64,000 nucleotides of DNA from Archaeoglobus neptunius. GTDB taxonomy: Archaea > Halobacteriota > Archaeoglobi > Archaeoglobales > Archaeoglobaceae. The translations under genes and the position numbers were made by a program. The notes under the pieces are model-generated. The model had not been told where the DNA came from. It saw only the letters and a list, made by a program, of their open reading frames with translations, and made no database searches. The stretch lies in the NCBI RefSeq assembly GCF_016757965.1, contig NZ_JAEKIW010000011.1, positions 57,469 through 121,468 on the forward strand, in the 5' to 3' direction. Each line of letters opens with the position of its first letter. Position 1 is the stretch's first letter. Below, in pieces: positions 49,448 to 60,122 of this stretch.

Positions 49448-49455
<8 letters not shown>
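48658..49455 (+). CDS. aroA': 2-amino-3,7-dideoxy-D-threo-hept-6-ulosonate synthase (DhnA-type aldolase)
   Basis: 265 residues from ATG 48658. [18 protein letters not shown] (about 20-37), the Schiff-base lysine in [12 protein letters not shown] (about 175-186) and [15 protein letters not shown] (about 199) match the archaeal ADH synthase/class I fructose-bisphosphate aldolase group. It starts the archaeal route to 3-dehydroquinate. A true FBP aldolase activity cannot be excluded from sequence. Confidence 0.87.
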
Positions 49456-50916
<1,461 letters not shown>

Positions 50917-50965
50917 TTAAAATTAAGCTCAGGTTCACTTCTTAAAAAGGAGGTATAGCAAGAAG

Positions 50966-51271
50966 ATGTCGGAGATCTGTCCGGTTTGCGGACTGCCGAA
51001 AGACCTTTGTGTTTGCGAAGAGGTTGCAAAGGAGCAGCAGTTTATTATGATCAAGGTTGGCAAGAGGCGATACGGGAAGGAGGTAACTCTCGTCGAGGGT
51101 ATTGACAGTGGTGAGATCAATCTTGAAGAGCTTGCCAAGTACCTGAAATCGAAGCTTGCATGCGGAGGCACAGTTAAGAACGGTGTAATAGAACTTCAGG
51201 GAAACCATGTGAACAGGGTGAAGGAACTTTTAATAAAGAAAGGATTTAATCCAGAGAGGATTAAGACCTAG
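50966..51271 (+). CDS. Translation initiation factor 1 (SUI1/aIF1)
   Basis: 101 residues. An N-terminal small zinc motif ([15 protein letters not shown]) and the SUI1 fold [33 protein letters not shown]. It checks start-codon selection on the small ribosomal subunit. Upstream AAAATTTAAAATT (50907-50919) and AAAAAGGAGGTATAG give a promoter and ribosome-binding site. Confidence 0.95.
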   Translation: MSEICPVCGLPKDLCVCEEVAKEQQFIMIKVGKRRYGKEVTLVEGIDSGEINLEELAKYLKSKLACGGTVKNGVIELQGNHVNRVKELLIKKGFNPERIKT

Positions 51272-51722
51272 CCCTGTCTGCATATTCCATAATTTTTCTC
51301 ATCATTTCTATATCATTCTCCTTTTCTTTCAACCTCAGTTCAAATATCTTCTCCCTGCATGCCATATAGGCATCAAACGCTTTGAGAATTAAATCCTCAG
51401 TTCTCCTGTTGAACTCAAATTTTTCACTCACACTCAACCTGAGTCCGTCAGCTATCATGTCCCTGAGTCTGAAAACCAGTCGAATGCTCTCCGAAGGGCT
51501 TAAATTGCGGTCAGTGGCAAGAAAACGCATAAGATTGTCGATTGCTTCTTCCACCTTCTCGTCTACGCTCTTCCCCTCATACGCCATCAGGAAACCATCT
51601 AAAATACCACCCCCAGCGTCTTCAATGTACTCAACCACTTCAAAAACTGGTTTTACTGAATATCCGGACAGGACCGACTCAATCCAGTTTTTTAAAGTCT
51701 TTTCTTTCATCTTCGGATCCAT
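51261..51722 (-). CDS. RsbRD-N-terminal-domain-like helical protein
   Basis: 153 residues, all helical. [20 protein letters not shown] (about 73-92) and [21 protein letters not shown] (about 113-133) resemble the RsbT co-antagonist RsbRD N-terminal domain, often beside sulfate/sulfite-reduction membrane complexes. The match is from memory of the family pattern. Its end overlaps aIF1 by 11 bases. Confidence 0.65.
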   Translation of the reverse strand: MDPKMKEKTLKNWIESVLSGYSVKPVFEVVEYIEDAGGGILDGFLMAYEGKSVDEKVEEAIDNLMRFLATDRNLSPSESIRLVFRLRDMIADGLRLSVSEKFEFNRRTEDLILKAFDAYMACREKIFELRLKEKENDIEMMRKIMEYADRARS

Positions 51723-51788
51723 GGTTGGGATAAAGGCCTCATGACATAAGAAGATAACCTTTTAAGTTGCATACAGTAATGGCTGGAC

Positions 51789-53489
51789 ATGAGCGAAATC
51801 ATGGAGATGCTGATAAGGCGTGGGTTTCTATGGCAATCATTCGAGATTTACGGAGGAATGGCGGGATTCATAGATTACGCTCCTCTGGGAAACAACCTGA
51901 GAAGAAAAATTGAAAGAATATGGAGAGAATACTTTGTAATAGACGAAAGAGCGGCAGAGATAGACACGCCAACAATCGGAATCGAAGAGGTGTTTATCGC
52001 ATCAGGTCATGCTTCCTCCTTCACAGATGTGGCAATTGAGTGCAGTGAGTGCGGAAGGGTTTACAGAGCAGACCACTATGTCAAGGAAAAGCTCGGAATA
52101 GAGGTTGAAGAAACCGTCGAGGCCGTAAAAGAAGTTATGGAAGTTTACGATCTGAGATGTGAGTGTGGAGGGGCGTTCAGAGAACCGGCACCGATGAATC
52201 TGATGTTTTCGACAAAGATCGGACCCGGAAAGGGCAAGAAAGGCTACCTCCGCCCGGAAACTGCTCAGGGAATTTTTATAGACTTCAAAAGACTGGTTGG
52301 CTACTTCAGAGACAAGCTTCCGTTTGGCGTCGCCCAGATTGGTAGAGCATACAGAAATGAGATAAGTCCGAGACAGGGAGTAATAAGATTGAGAGAGTTC
52401 AACCAGGCTGAACTCGAGTTTTTCGTACACCCTGCAAGAAAGGAGCATCCGAACTTTGAAACTTTCGCTGAAGATGTTGTCAAGCTGGTCGATAAATTCG
52501 ATAACCTGCATGAGGTCAGCCTGAAGGATGCGGTTGACAGGGGGATAATTGCCAATCAGATTTTGGCTTACTTTATCGGAAAAACGAGGAGATTTCTGCT
52601 TGAAATAGGCATACGGGATGAGAAGCTCAGATTCAGACAGCACAAGGATGACGAAAGAGCGCATTATGCAACCGATTGCTGGGATGCAGAGGTGGAAACC
52701 AGCTATGGATGGGTGGAGGTCGTTGGAATTGCAGACAGAACTGACTACGATCTCAGGAAGCACTCCATCCACAGCGGGGAAGATCTGACGGTTTTCGTTC
52801 CCTATCCTGAGCCGATTAGAGTAAAGAAGAAGAAGGCGGTACCGCTTATGAACAGGATAGGCCCCGCATTCAAAGAAAAGGCGAAAAAGGTTGCAGAAGC
52901 CATCTCAGCAGCCGAGATCGATTCGGAAGTGGATGAGATTGAGGTTGAAATCGATGGCGAGAAGATAAGGGTGGGCAGTGAGTTTTTCGAAATTCAGGAA
53001 GTAGAAGAAGAAATTTCCGGAGAGAAAATAATCCCGCACGTAATTGAGCCATCATTTGGGCTTGATAGAATCAGCTACGCAGTTCTCGAGCACGCTTTTG
53101 ACAAGGACGTTGTAGACGGGGAGGAAAGGAGGGTTCTGAGGCTTAGAAGAAAAGTGAGTCCGATCGAGGTTGCGGTTTTACCTCTGCTTTCAAGAAGCCC
53201 ATTCGAATCAAAAGCCCAGGAAATCGTTAATATGCTGCGTAAAAACGGAATATTCACGGATTACGATGATTCAGGAAGCATAGGTAGAAGATACAGAAGA
53301 TACGATGAAATAGGCACCCCATTCTGCGTAACGGTGGATCACCAAACCTTTGATGACGGAACGGTAACCATCAGGGACAGAGACACCACCAGACAGGTCA
53401 GGGTTAAAGTTGATGACCTTCCCGCAGTTCTGAAGGAGTTGCTGAACAGCGAGAAGGACGTTACGGAATTCGGAGAGGTGTTCAGATAG
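51789..53489 (+). CDS. glyS: Glycyl-tRNA synthetase
   Basis: 566 residues, the archaeal/eukaryal alpha-2 type. [20 protein letters not shown] (about 18-37), a zinc insertion ([19 protein letters not shown]), [15 protein letters not shown] (motif 2 region, about 156), [20 protein letters not shown] and the motif 3 segment [16 protein letters not shown] (about 420), then the anticodon-binding domain. Starts about 28 bases after TATA CCTTTTAAGTT (51759-51769). Confidence 0.95.
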   Translation: MSEIMEMLIRRGFLWQSFEIYGGMAGFIDYAPLGNNLRRKIERIWREYFVIDERAAEIDTPTIGIEEVFIASGHASSFTDVAIECSECGRVYRADHYVKEKLGIEVEETVEAVKEVMEVYDLRCECGGAFREPAPMNLMFSTKIGPGKGKKGYLRPETAQGIFIDFKRLVGYFRDKLPFGVAQIGRAYRNEISPRQGVIRLREFNQAELEFFVHPARKEHPNFETFAEDVVKLVDKFDNLHEVSLKDAVDRGIIANQILAYFIGKTRRFLLEIGIRDEKLRFRQHKDDERAHYATDCWDAEVETSYGWVEVVGIADRTDYDLRKHSIHSGEDLTVFVPYPEPIRVKKKKAVPLMNRIGPAFKEKAKKVAEAISAAEIDSEVDEIEVEIDGEKIRVGSEFFEIQEVEEEISGEKIIPHVIEPSFGLDRISYAVLEHAFDKDVVDGEERRVLRLRRKVSPIEVAVLPLLSRSPFESKAQEIVNMLRKNGIFTDYDDSGSIGRRYRRYDEIGTPFCVTVDHQTFDDGTVTIRDRDTTRQVRVKVDDLPAVLKELLNSEKDVTEFGEVFR

Positions 53490-54382
53490 TGCTCGTCCTA
53501 TCCGGCGGGACGGGAACTCCGAAACTGATGCAGGGGCTGAAGGAGATCGCTGACTTCTGGACTGTTGTGAACACGGCGGAAGATATCTGGGTTTCCGGAA
53601 ATAAAGTCTGTCCTGACATCGACTCCGTGATTTACGCCCTTGCAGAGGTTATAGATGAGCAGAAATGGTGGGGTGTAAGGGGGGACACCTTCACCACTCA
53701 CGAGAGGCTGAAAGAACTGGGATATGACGAGGGGATGAGAATCGGAGATCTGGACAGAGCAACACACATCATGAGGAGCGAGGCGTTAAGGAGTGGAAAA
53801 ACACTCTGCGAAGCTACAAGGATCGTTGCGAAAGCCTACGGTGTGCCGAATGAAATCTATCCGATGTGCGAGGAGGAGGTATCGACCATCATTGTTACAG
53901 ATTCCGGAAAACTGCATTTTCAGGAGTTCTGGGTTTTAAAAAGGGGAGAACCGGAAGTCAAGGATGTTGTATTTGCGGGTATAGAAAGGGCAAGAATACC
54001 GGATGATGTGAAGAAAAAATTGGAGAAGGAAGATGAAGTGCTGATAGGCCCGAGCAATCCCATAACGAGTATCATGCCAATTTTGATGGTTGAGGACTTT
54101 GCAGAGAGGCTTAAAGACAAGAAGGTTATTGCTGTATCGCCCATCGTAGGAGACAAACCTTTCAGCGGGCCAGCCGGAAAACTGATGAGGGCCAAAGGAT
54201 TTGAGGTCTCTCCCATCGGTGTTTTTGACGTCTACAGGGACTTTCTGGATATTCTCGTTGTTGACATCAGTGATGCGGATCTGGAATCTGAAAACATTGC
54301 TGCCACCAGTACGTTCATGAAAAGCAAGGAAGATGCCGTAAGGCTTGCTGAGTTTATAGTGAAGCTTTTTGATCGGATATGA
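53489..54382 (+). CDS. cofD: 2-phospho-L-lactate transferase (coenzyme F420 synthesis)
   Basis: 297 residues from GTG 53489. [17 protein letters not shown] (about 4-20), [20 protein letters not shown] (about 31-50) and [13 protein letters not shown] (about 188) are CofD signatures. It makes F420-0 from the activated phospholactate and Fo. One-base overlap with glyS and four-base overlap with the next gene. Confidence 0.95.
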   Translation: MLVLSGGTGTPKLMQGLKEIADFWTVVNTAEDIWVSGNKVCPDIDSVIYALAEVIDEQKWWGVRGDTFTTHERLKELGYDEGMRIGDLDRATHIMRSEALRSGKTLCEATRIVAKAYGVPNEIYPMCEEEVSTIIVTDSGKLHFQEFWVLKRGEPEVKDVVFAGIERARIPDDVKKKLEKEDEVLIGPSNPITSIMPILMVEDFAERLKDKKVIAVSPIVGDKPFSGPAGKLMRAKGFEVSPIGVFDVYRDFLDILVVDISDADLESENIAATSTFMKSKEDAVRLAEFIVKLFDRI

Positions 54383-55218
54383 TAAACGTCGCTGAGATTA
54401 AGAAATTCCTGAAGAGGATGAGATATCCCAGACACTGCATCCACTGCGAGGGGATAGACGAGAAAGTTGACGATCCGGTTCATCATCCCAGCTACGAAAT
54501 AACCCCATCCTGCAACCTGGACTGCATTTTCTGCTACTCAAAAGTGGCGGAAATGAAGGGCAAGGCTCCCAAACCCGGATACTACGGATCGCTGAATCCA
54601 AAGGCGATAACGATCTCACAGTACGGCGAGCCGTTTGTTGCGGGTAATGACAGGGTTGTGGAGATCATCAGGAAGCTCAGAGATAGATTCGGGGAAGTGA
54701 GGATTGATATCCAGACCAACGGAACACTGATTGATCCTGAAAAAGTCTGCAGTGAGGCCGATATCGTTATGATCAGCCTTGATGCCGGAAGCAGGAGAGG
54801 TTACGCAGAAATTACGGGCAGAGACCTGTTTGACAGAGTTGTGAAGAACATCGAAAGGTGCAGTGAGCTGACATACACGGTTGTCAGAACTGTTTTCATG
54901 CCGGGACTGAACGATTCGGAGCTCAGTAAGATTGCGGAGATTGCGGTTGATGAGTTGTTTCTACAGCCCGTATCTATATACAGAGAGAACAAAAAGCTGG
55001 TTGAAAGAATTGATCTGTCAAGAGCCGAAAGTATTGGTGAATTCCTCATTGCAGCATATGGCATTTCGAAAATTGCAGACGTGAGGATTCCGGGATGCCT
55101 GCTTCTGAACATCAAAAATTTTCTCATTGAATACGACATCGGAGATCTGATGCTCGTGAAAAGAGATGCCTTCGGAACTGTACCAATAATGCAGAGGAAG
55201 TGGAGATTCGAACTTTAG
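54379..55218 (+). CDS. Radical SAM protein
   Basis: 279 residues. The cluster motif [17 protein letters not shown] (about 49-65; C-x3-C-x2-C), [10 protein letters not shown] and [16 protein letters not shown] follow the radical SAM barrel. An extra early CIHCEG (about 18) may belong to an auxiliary site. Target unknown. ATGA overlap with cofD makes one operon. Confidence 0.85.
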   Translation: MINVAEIKKFLKRMRYPRHCIHCEGIDEKVDDPVHHPSYEITPSCNLDCIFCYSKVAEMKGKAPKPGYYGSLNPKAITISQYGEPFVAGNDRVVEIIRKLRDRFGEVRIDIQTNGTLIDPEKVCSEADIVMISLDAGSRRGYAEITGRDLFDRVVKNIERCSELTYTVVRTVFMPGLNDSELSKIAEIAVDELFLQPVSIYRENKKLVERIDLSRAESIGEFLIAAYGISKIADVRIPGCLLLNIKNFLIEYDIGDLMLVKRDAFGTVPIMQRKWRFEL

Positions 55219-55253
55219 AAACCTATTTTTTCCCGCACTCCAACAAAACCATC

Positions 55254-55718
55254 ATGAGATTTGCGGCTATAAGCGATACCCATGACAACCTTTCCGCCGT
55301 AAGGGAGCTTCTGGATACTCTGAAGAAGGAGAAACTTGATTTCATAGTTCATGCAGGGGACATAATTTCGCCCTTCACCATGAAAGAGTTTGAGGTTCTC
55401 GGACTGAAGCTGTACTTCTCCTTCGGCAACAATGACGGAGAGAGGAAAATCCTTACCCAGATAGCGGAGAAAAATGGCTGGGAAATCGGGGAGATAGCTG
55501 AATTTCCGGGTGGGGTGATTTACCATGGAACAGACAGGAGAATTCTGAGCATTCTCAAAAAAACCGGGCAGCTTGTGGTTACCGGTCACACCCACAAGCC
55601 ATCAATAGAAAAGGGCGAAAGTGTTGTACTGAATCCGGGCGAGGTGTGTGGATATCTCACGGGAAAAAAGACGTTTGCCATTGTTGAAGACGGTGAGATA
55701 GCTCTGATGGATTTGTAA
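55254..55718 (+). CDS. YfcE/MJ0936-type metallophosphoesterase
   Basis: 154 residues from ATG 55254. FAAISDTHDNLSAVREL (metal ligands D-x-H), IVHAGDIISP, SFGNNDGERK and VVTGHTHKPSIEKG cover the calcineurin-like motif set. Usually a phosphodiesterase of broad substrate range. Co-directional with the radical SAM gene. Confidence 0.9.
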   Translation: MRFAAISDTHDNLSAVRELLDTLKKEKLDFIVHAGDIISPFTMKEFEVLGLKLYFSFGNNDGERKILTQIAEKNGWEIGEIAEFPGGVIYHGTDRRILSILKKTGQLVVTGHTHKPSIEKGESVVLNPGEVCGYLTGKKTFAIVEDGEIALMDL

Positions 55719-55760
55719 AAAACTCAAAAACCTTAATTAAACCCCGCTCAAATCGAAAGT

Positions 55761-56525
55761 ATGGGTGTGCTGAGAGTCGTAAATCTGGGTGTCGAGATAG
55801 ATGAAAGAAGAATACTCAGGAACGTTAATCTCTACATCAAACCGGGGGAAACTTTTGTTCTATTCGGGCCGAATGGCTCCGGTAAATCGACACTGCTCAA
55901 TGCCATAATAGGAAACCCCTCATACAGGGTCGTTAGTGGGAGAATAATGTTCAAAAAGATAGATGTCACAAATTTACCGACAAATGAGAGAGTTAAGCTC
56001 GGGATGGGGATTGCCTTCCAGACGCCTCCTAAAATAAGCGGGGTAAAGCTCATAGACGTGCTGAGATACTGCGCCAAAATTGGGGGCTACACGGAGGACA
56101 GGATTGAAGAGTTTGCAGAGAGGATGAGGATGACTGACCACCTCTACAGAGAGATAAACGTCGGATTTTCGGGTGGAGAGGTCAAGAGATCCGAACTGCT
56201 GCAATTGATGCTCATGAACCCTGACCTGATTCTACTCGATGAGCCGGACAGCGGCGTTGACCTGGAAAACGTTGCCCTGATCGGTGAAGCCATCAATGAG
56301 CTTCTGGAGAGAGACAAAAACGATGATGAAAGGGAAAAATCCGGAATCATAATCACACATCAGGGACATATTCTCGATTATGTAGATGCTGATTACGCAG
56401 CAATACTGTACAAGGGCCAGATTGCCTGTATTGGTGAGCCCGAGGATATTCTCCATCAGATAAGGAGTAACGGTTACGAGGGGTGTTTGGCAAAATGTCT
56501 GAAAAATATGAGGAACTCGGAATAG
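55761..56525 (+). CDS. sufC: Fe-S assembly ATPase SufC
   Basis: 254 residues. Walker A FGPNGSGKST (about 35-44), Q-loop GIAFQTPPKISG (about 88), signature FSGGEVKRSE (about 138) and Walker B LILLDEPDSGVD (about 158). It provides ATP hydrolysis for the SufBC scaffold, which forms iron-sulfur clusters. The start follows a TATA-like AACCTTAATTAAACC about 30 bases upstream. Overlaps sufB by 31 bases. Confidence 0.94.
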   Translation: MGVLRVVNLGVEIDERRILRNVNLYIKPGETFVLFGPNGSGKSTLLNAIIGNPSYRVVSGRIMFKKIDVTNLPTNERVKLGMGIAFQTPPKISGVKLIDVLRYCAKIGGYTEDRIEEFAERMRMTDHLYREINVGFSGGEVKRSELLQLMLMNPDLILLDEPDSGVDLENVALIGEAINELLERDKNDDEREKSGIIITHQGHILDYVDADYAAILYKGQIACIGEPEDILHQIRSNGYEGCLAKCLKNMRNSE

Positions 56526-57592
56526 ATGAGGAAAGGCTGAAAGAGGTCGGAATCGAGCTGGACAAGTCCAAAAGGTCGGGCACCTTTATCCAGGAAGACC
56601 AGGAGGCAAGAACCTTCGCATCCTTCTTTGAGGGTGTGGAAGTAATGAGTATCAGAGAGGCAATGAAAAAGTACGACTGGGTTAAGAACTACTTTTGGAA
56701 GCTCCTCAGAAGGGATCAGGACGAATTCACAATGGAAGCTGATAGTGAGGACGTAAACGGCTACTTCATAAGAGCGCTTCCAGATGCAAAGGTGGAGATA
56801 CCCGTTGAAGCATGTCTCTATCTAAAAAAGGCTGAAAAACAGAGAGTGCACAATATTGTCATAGCGGAAGAGAATTCCGAGCTGAATATCATATCGGGCT
56901 GCACATCTCACCCAGGAGTTGCAGGAATGCATATTGGTCTCTCAGAGTTCTTTGTTAAAAAGAACGCAAAACTGTCATTTACGATGATACATAGCTGGGA
57001 GCCGGGTGTTGAGGTAAGACCCAGAACCGCCATCCACATCGAGGAGGGAGGGACATTCATAAGCAACTATATCCTTCTGAACCCTGTAAAGCTCGTTCAG
57101 ACGTATCCTACCGCCTATGTGGAGAAAGACGCTCGAGTGATTTTTAACAGCGTTCTGGTTGCTCTGGAAGGAAGCACAATTGATTCCGGAGCAAGAGCTG
57201 TGCTCAGAGGTGAGAACAGCAGTGCAGAGATAATATCAAGAACCATAAGCAAAGGTGGGAAGGTTATTGCCAGAGGGCATATTATGGGAGATGCGCCAGA
57301 GGTAAAGGGACATCTGGAGTGCAAGGGTCTGATGCTCTCGGAAAACGGATCGATTCTTGCCATTCCAGAACTGGAGGCCAGATATCCAAATGTAGAGCTC
57401 AGTCATGAAGCTGCAATTGGAAAAATAGCTGAAGAGGAGATTTTCTACCTGATGTCCCGCGGTCTGAGCAGAGACGAAGCCACATCGGCAATAGTCAGAG
57501 GTTTTATGGAGATAGAAATAAAGGGTCTGCCTGAGCCCCTTAAAGAGGCCATAGACAGGACGATAGAGATGGCCGAAAAAGACCTGCTCTAG
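56495..57592 (+). CDS. sufB: Fe-S assembly scaffold SufB/SufD family
   Basis: 365 residues from ATG 56495. Core beta-helix with FTMIHSWEPGVEVRPRTAIH (about 166), GSTIDSGARAVLRGENSSAE (about 230) and SHEAAIGKIAEEEIFYLMSR with GLSRDEATSAIVRGF near the C-terminus. Archaea typically have a single SufBC pair, as here. Confidence 0.93.
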   Translation: MSEKYEELGIDEERLKEVGIELDKSKRSGTFIQEDQEARTFASFFEGVEVMSIREAMKKYDWVKNYFWKLLRRDQDEFTMEADSEDVNGYFIRALPDAKVEIPVEACLYLKKAEKQRVHNIVIAEENSELNIISGCTSHPGVAGMHIGLSEFFVKKNAKLSFTMIHSWEPGVEVRPRTAIHIEEGGTFISNYILLNPVKLVQTYPTAYVEKDARVIFNSVLVALEGSTIDSGARAVLRGENSSAEIISRTISKGGKVIARGHIMGDAPEVKGHLECKGLMLSENGSILAIPELEARYPNVELSHEAAIGKIAEEEIFYLMSRGLSRDEATSAIVRGFMEIEIKGLPEPLKEAIDRTIEMAEKDLL

Positions 57593-57850
57593 TCAGAGAG
57601 TACAGCCCTCATCATCGCATGGCTCAGATTCTGCCAGATTCATCACCAGCAATTTTTTTGGTATAAACTTGTTTAAAGATGTTTTGCTGAACATCCAAGA
57701 TGGGTAAGCGAAGATTGTCTGACCACGATATCCAAGGTAAAGGAGAGGTTTGGCAGGAAGAGTGGGGGGATCGCTTCCGTGGAACATTGTCGGTGAAAAG
57801 TTGTCGTAACCCATGTAATGAAGCCCTACAGATTCCTGAGTTGTAAGTTT
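57593..57850 (-). pseudogene. Possible relic of a coding sequence; otherwise nothing seen to 58019
   Basis: On the minus strand a frame after a TAG near 57860 reads LTTQESVGLHYMGYDNFSPT, FHGSDPPTLPAKPLLYLGYR and a cysteine-containing end (SEPCDDEGCTL). It looks like protein sequence but lacks a start or any recognised family, so it may be a truncated gene. The rest of the 57593-58019 gap shows no convincing gene, RNA or repeat. Confidence 0.3.
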
Positions 57851-58019
57851 GATGACCTAATCGAACCTGACATGCTGATCACTCTCGTTAACGATGGACT
57901 GCACCGCTGATATCTTTTCATGATTGGTTAAACGTTGCTAAACATGACTAAACCACAACAGATTCTATAAACGAATGCAGAATAAATCAAAAAATAGGAT
58001 TGCAAAGTCCGAACTCCAT

Positions 58020-58090
58020 AGCCCCGCGGGGATTCGAACCCCGGTCGCGGGCTCCAAAGGCCCGCATGATTGACCACTACACCACGGGGC
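58020..58090 (-). tRNA. tRNA-Gln(UUG)
   Basis: Minus strand from 58090: acceptor GCCCCGU/GCGGGGC, D arm, anticodon stem CGGGC/GCCCG with loop CUUUGGA (anticodon UUG), T arm CCGGGGUUCGAAUCCCCG. Discriminator U at 58020. No intron and no encoded CCA. Confidence 0.94.
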
Positions 58091-58130
58091 TTCTTCAATT
58101 TCTCCGCACTCAGAGTAATAACTATTTCGA

Positions 58131-58751
58131 TTAAAGGTAATCTCCAAGAGTTTGCTGCTTTAAGTTGGAAATAGTTTTCCATCGCTTTCTTACGCAACCC
58201 GGAATTGTGCCCCGCCTTATACACTCTTTTAAAAACTCTCTGGTTCTGGGATCGCTGGCATAACCGCTCCCAAAATCTCCAAAAGCCTCTTTCAATTTCT
58301 CTATCTCCTCTTCTCTTGCTACCTTCGCAACAATCGAAGCTGCTGCAACAAGAGGGTATTTCTCATCCGCCTTATGCTCGGCAATAACCTTAACCCCACA
58401 GAGCTCTTCAAGTTCCCTGGAAAGTCTCTCCGGAATAACATCCGGACTGTCAACATAAGCGATTTCTGGCTCAAGCCTTCTGATGATTGAAGCATAGCTG
58501 TCTTTTAAAATTTCATTTATCGTTTTCTGAGACATTTGTCTATCAAGGGTTTCGGCCTCTATTTTTAAAACCTCTACCCTCGCAATTTCACGTATTTTCT
58601 CCGCCAGCTCTATTCTCCTGCCATGGCTCAACTTCTTTGAATCTCTGACCCCCATCTCCAGCAACTGCGATTCACACTCACACGCAACTCCAGCCACCAC
58701 CATGGGGCCAATGACACAGCCCTTACCAGCCTCATCTATTCCGGCCTTCAT
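58131..58751 (-). CDS. rnhB: Ribonuclease HII
   Basis: 206 residues. GIDEAGKGCVIGPMVVAGVA (about 4-23; D-E acidic pair), VRDSKKLS (about 35), IAYVDSPD (Asp, about 95) and HKADEKYPLVAAASIVAKV (about 121-139) carry the four acidic metal ligands. It removes ribonucleotides from DNA. It shares one base with srp54, so the two are co-transcribed. Confidence 0.95.
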   Translation of the reverse strand: MKAGIDEAGKGCVIGPMVVAGVACECESQLLEMGVRDSKKLSHGRRIELAEKIREIARVEVLKIEAETLDRQMSQKTINEILKDSYASIIRRLEPEIAYVDSPDVIPERLSRELEELCGVKVIAEHKADEKYPLVAAASIVAKVAREEEIEKLKEAFGDFGSGYASDPRTREFLKECIRRGTIPGCVRKRWKTISNLKQQTLGDYL

Positions 58752-60049
58752 CAGAAACCCAGTTTCAGACCTTTTATCGGCAGCTTGTTCTTCTTCAATT
58801 TCTTCATCAGATTCTTCATGGTCTTGTAGTAAGTAAGAAGCTCCTTCACCTCCTGGGGAGACGTGCCACTTCCGATTGCTATTCTCCTTATCCTTGAAGA
58901 GTCTATTATTTTTGGATTGAGCAGCTCTTCCTCAGTCATCGAGTCCATAATTATTCTGAACCTTTTCATCTTGTCCTGCGTCATCTCCATCACATCATCA
59001 CTGACCTTCATCCCAAATCCAAAGGGCAGCATCTCAAAGATTTTCCTGACAGGGCCCATCTTATTCATAGCCTCAATCTGCTTGTAAATGTCTTTCAGCG
59101 TAAACGTGCCCTTAAGGAATGCCTCTGGATCGAGTTCTTCCTCTCTGGCAATCTTTTCTATCTTCTCCATCAAAGCCCTGATATCCCCCATTCCGAGCAA
59201 TCTTGATACGAACCCGGCAGGATCAAACCTTTCAAAGTCCTCCACTTTCTCTCCGGTACCGATAAAAGCAATGGGAATGCCAATCTGCCTCGCTGCAGAC
59301 AAAGCCCCACCACCTTTTGCTGTACCATCAAATTTTGTGATGATGATTCCATCTATCCCCACAGCCTCGTGGAAGGCTTCTGCCTGTTTACTTGCAAGCT
59401 GTCCAATTGCCGCATCGAGAACCAGGAACTTATAATCCGGATTAACAACTTTGGCTATATCAACCATCTCTTTGATCAGCTCATCCTCAAGTGCATGTCT
59501 GCCTGCGGTATCTATTATTATCATATCACTGTCTCCAAGCACTTTGAGTGCGTTTTTAACAATTTTAACAGCATCCTTCTCTCCCTTTTCACCGTAAAAG
59601 GTGATCCCATAATTCTCGGCAAGCTGTTTCAACTGCTCGTAAGCTGCAGGTCTCCAGGTGTCGGCAGCTACCACTGCCGTTTTCATCCCCTTGTCCTTGA
59701 AATACTTGGCAAGCTTGGCCGTGGTGGTAGTTTTACCGCTGCCCTGAAGGCCTACAAGCATGATTTTGGATTTTTTAAGCGGTATCTCAAGTCCTTCCCC
59801 AACACCCTTGAGTAGCTCTTCGTAAACTATTTTCAGGATTTGTTCTTTTGCGTTGAGAGCCGGAAGTACATCTTCACTCAAAGCCCTCTTCTTTATAGCA
59901 TCACTGATTTCCTTAACCTGCCTGACATTCACATCAGCCTTAATAAGAGCTCTCTGAATCTCCTTCACCATCTCCTCAACAAATTTCTTATCTATGCTTG
60001 AAGAACCGGCTATTTTCCTTGCCACTTCTTTCAGCGATTCTAGAGCCAT
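58751..60049 (-). CDS. srp54: Signal recognition particle GTPase SRP54
   Basis: 432 residues from ATG 60049. N domain, then G1 GLQGSGKTTTTAKLA (about 103-117), DTWRPAAYEQLKQLAE, G3 IIDTAGRH (about 181), G4 TKFDGTAKGGG (about 242) and the methionine-bearing M domain (about 305-432) which binds 7S RNA and signal peptides. Targets secretory proteins to the membrane. Confidence 0.96.
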   Translation of the reverse strand: MALESLKEVARKIAGSSSIDKKFVEEMVKEIQRALIKADVNVRQVKEISDAIKKRALSEDVLPALNAKEQILKIVYEELLKGVGEGLEIPLKKSKIMLVGLQGSGKTTTTAKLAKYFKDKGMKTAVVAADTWRPAAYEQLKQLAENYGITFYGEKGEKDAVKIVKNALKVLGDSDMIIIDTAGRHALEDELIKEMVDIAKVVNPDYKFLVLDAAIGQLASKQAEAFHEAVGIDGIIITKFDGTAKGGGALSAARQIGIPIAFIGTGEKVEDFERFDPAGFVSRLLGMGDIRALMEKIEKIAREEELDPEAFLKGTFTLKDIYKQIEAMNKMGPVRKIFEMLPFGFGMKVSDDVMEMTQDKMKRFRIIMDSMTEEELLNPKIIDSSRIRRIAIGSGTSPQEVKELLTYYKTMKNLMKKLKKNKLPIKGLKLGF

Positions 60050-60084
60050 TGTAATAGAAAATGACATTTGGTATTAAAAGGTTG

Positions 60085-60105
60085 GCGATAAGATTTTATT
60101 ATCGC
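60085..60105. promoter_or_regulatory. Inverted repeat between divergent srp54 and lig
   Basis: GCGATAA (60085-60091) and TTATCGC (60099-60105), 7-bp arms with a 7-base AT spacer, lie in the 73-bp gap between two divergent start codons. Could be an operator or only a chance dyad over a promoter. Confidence 0.35.
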
Positions 60106-60122
60106 TGAACCGATATTATTTG

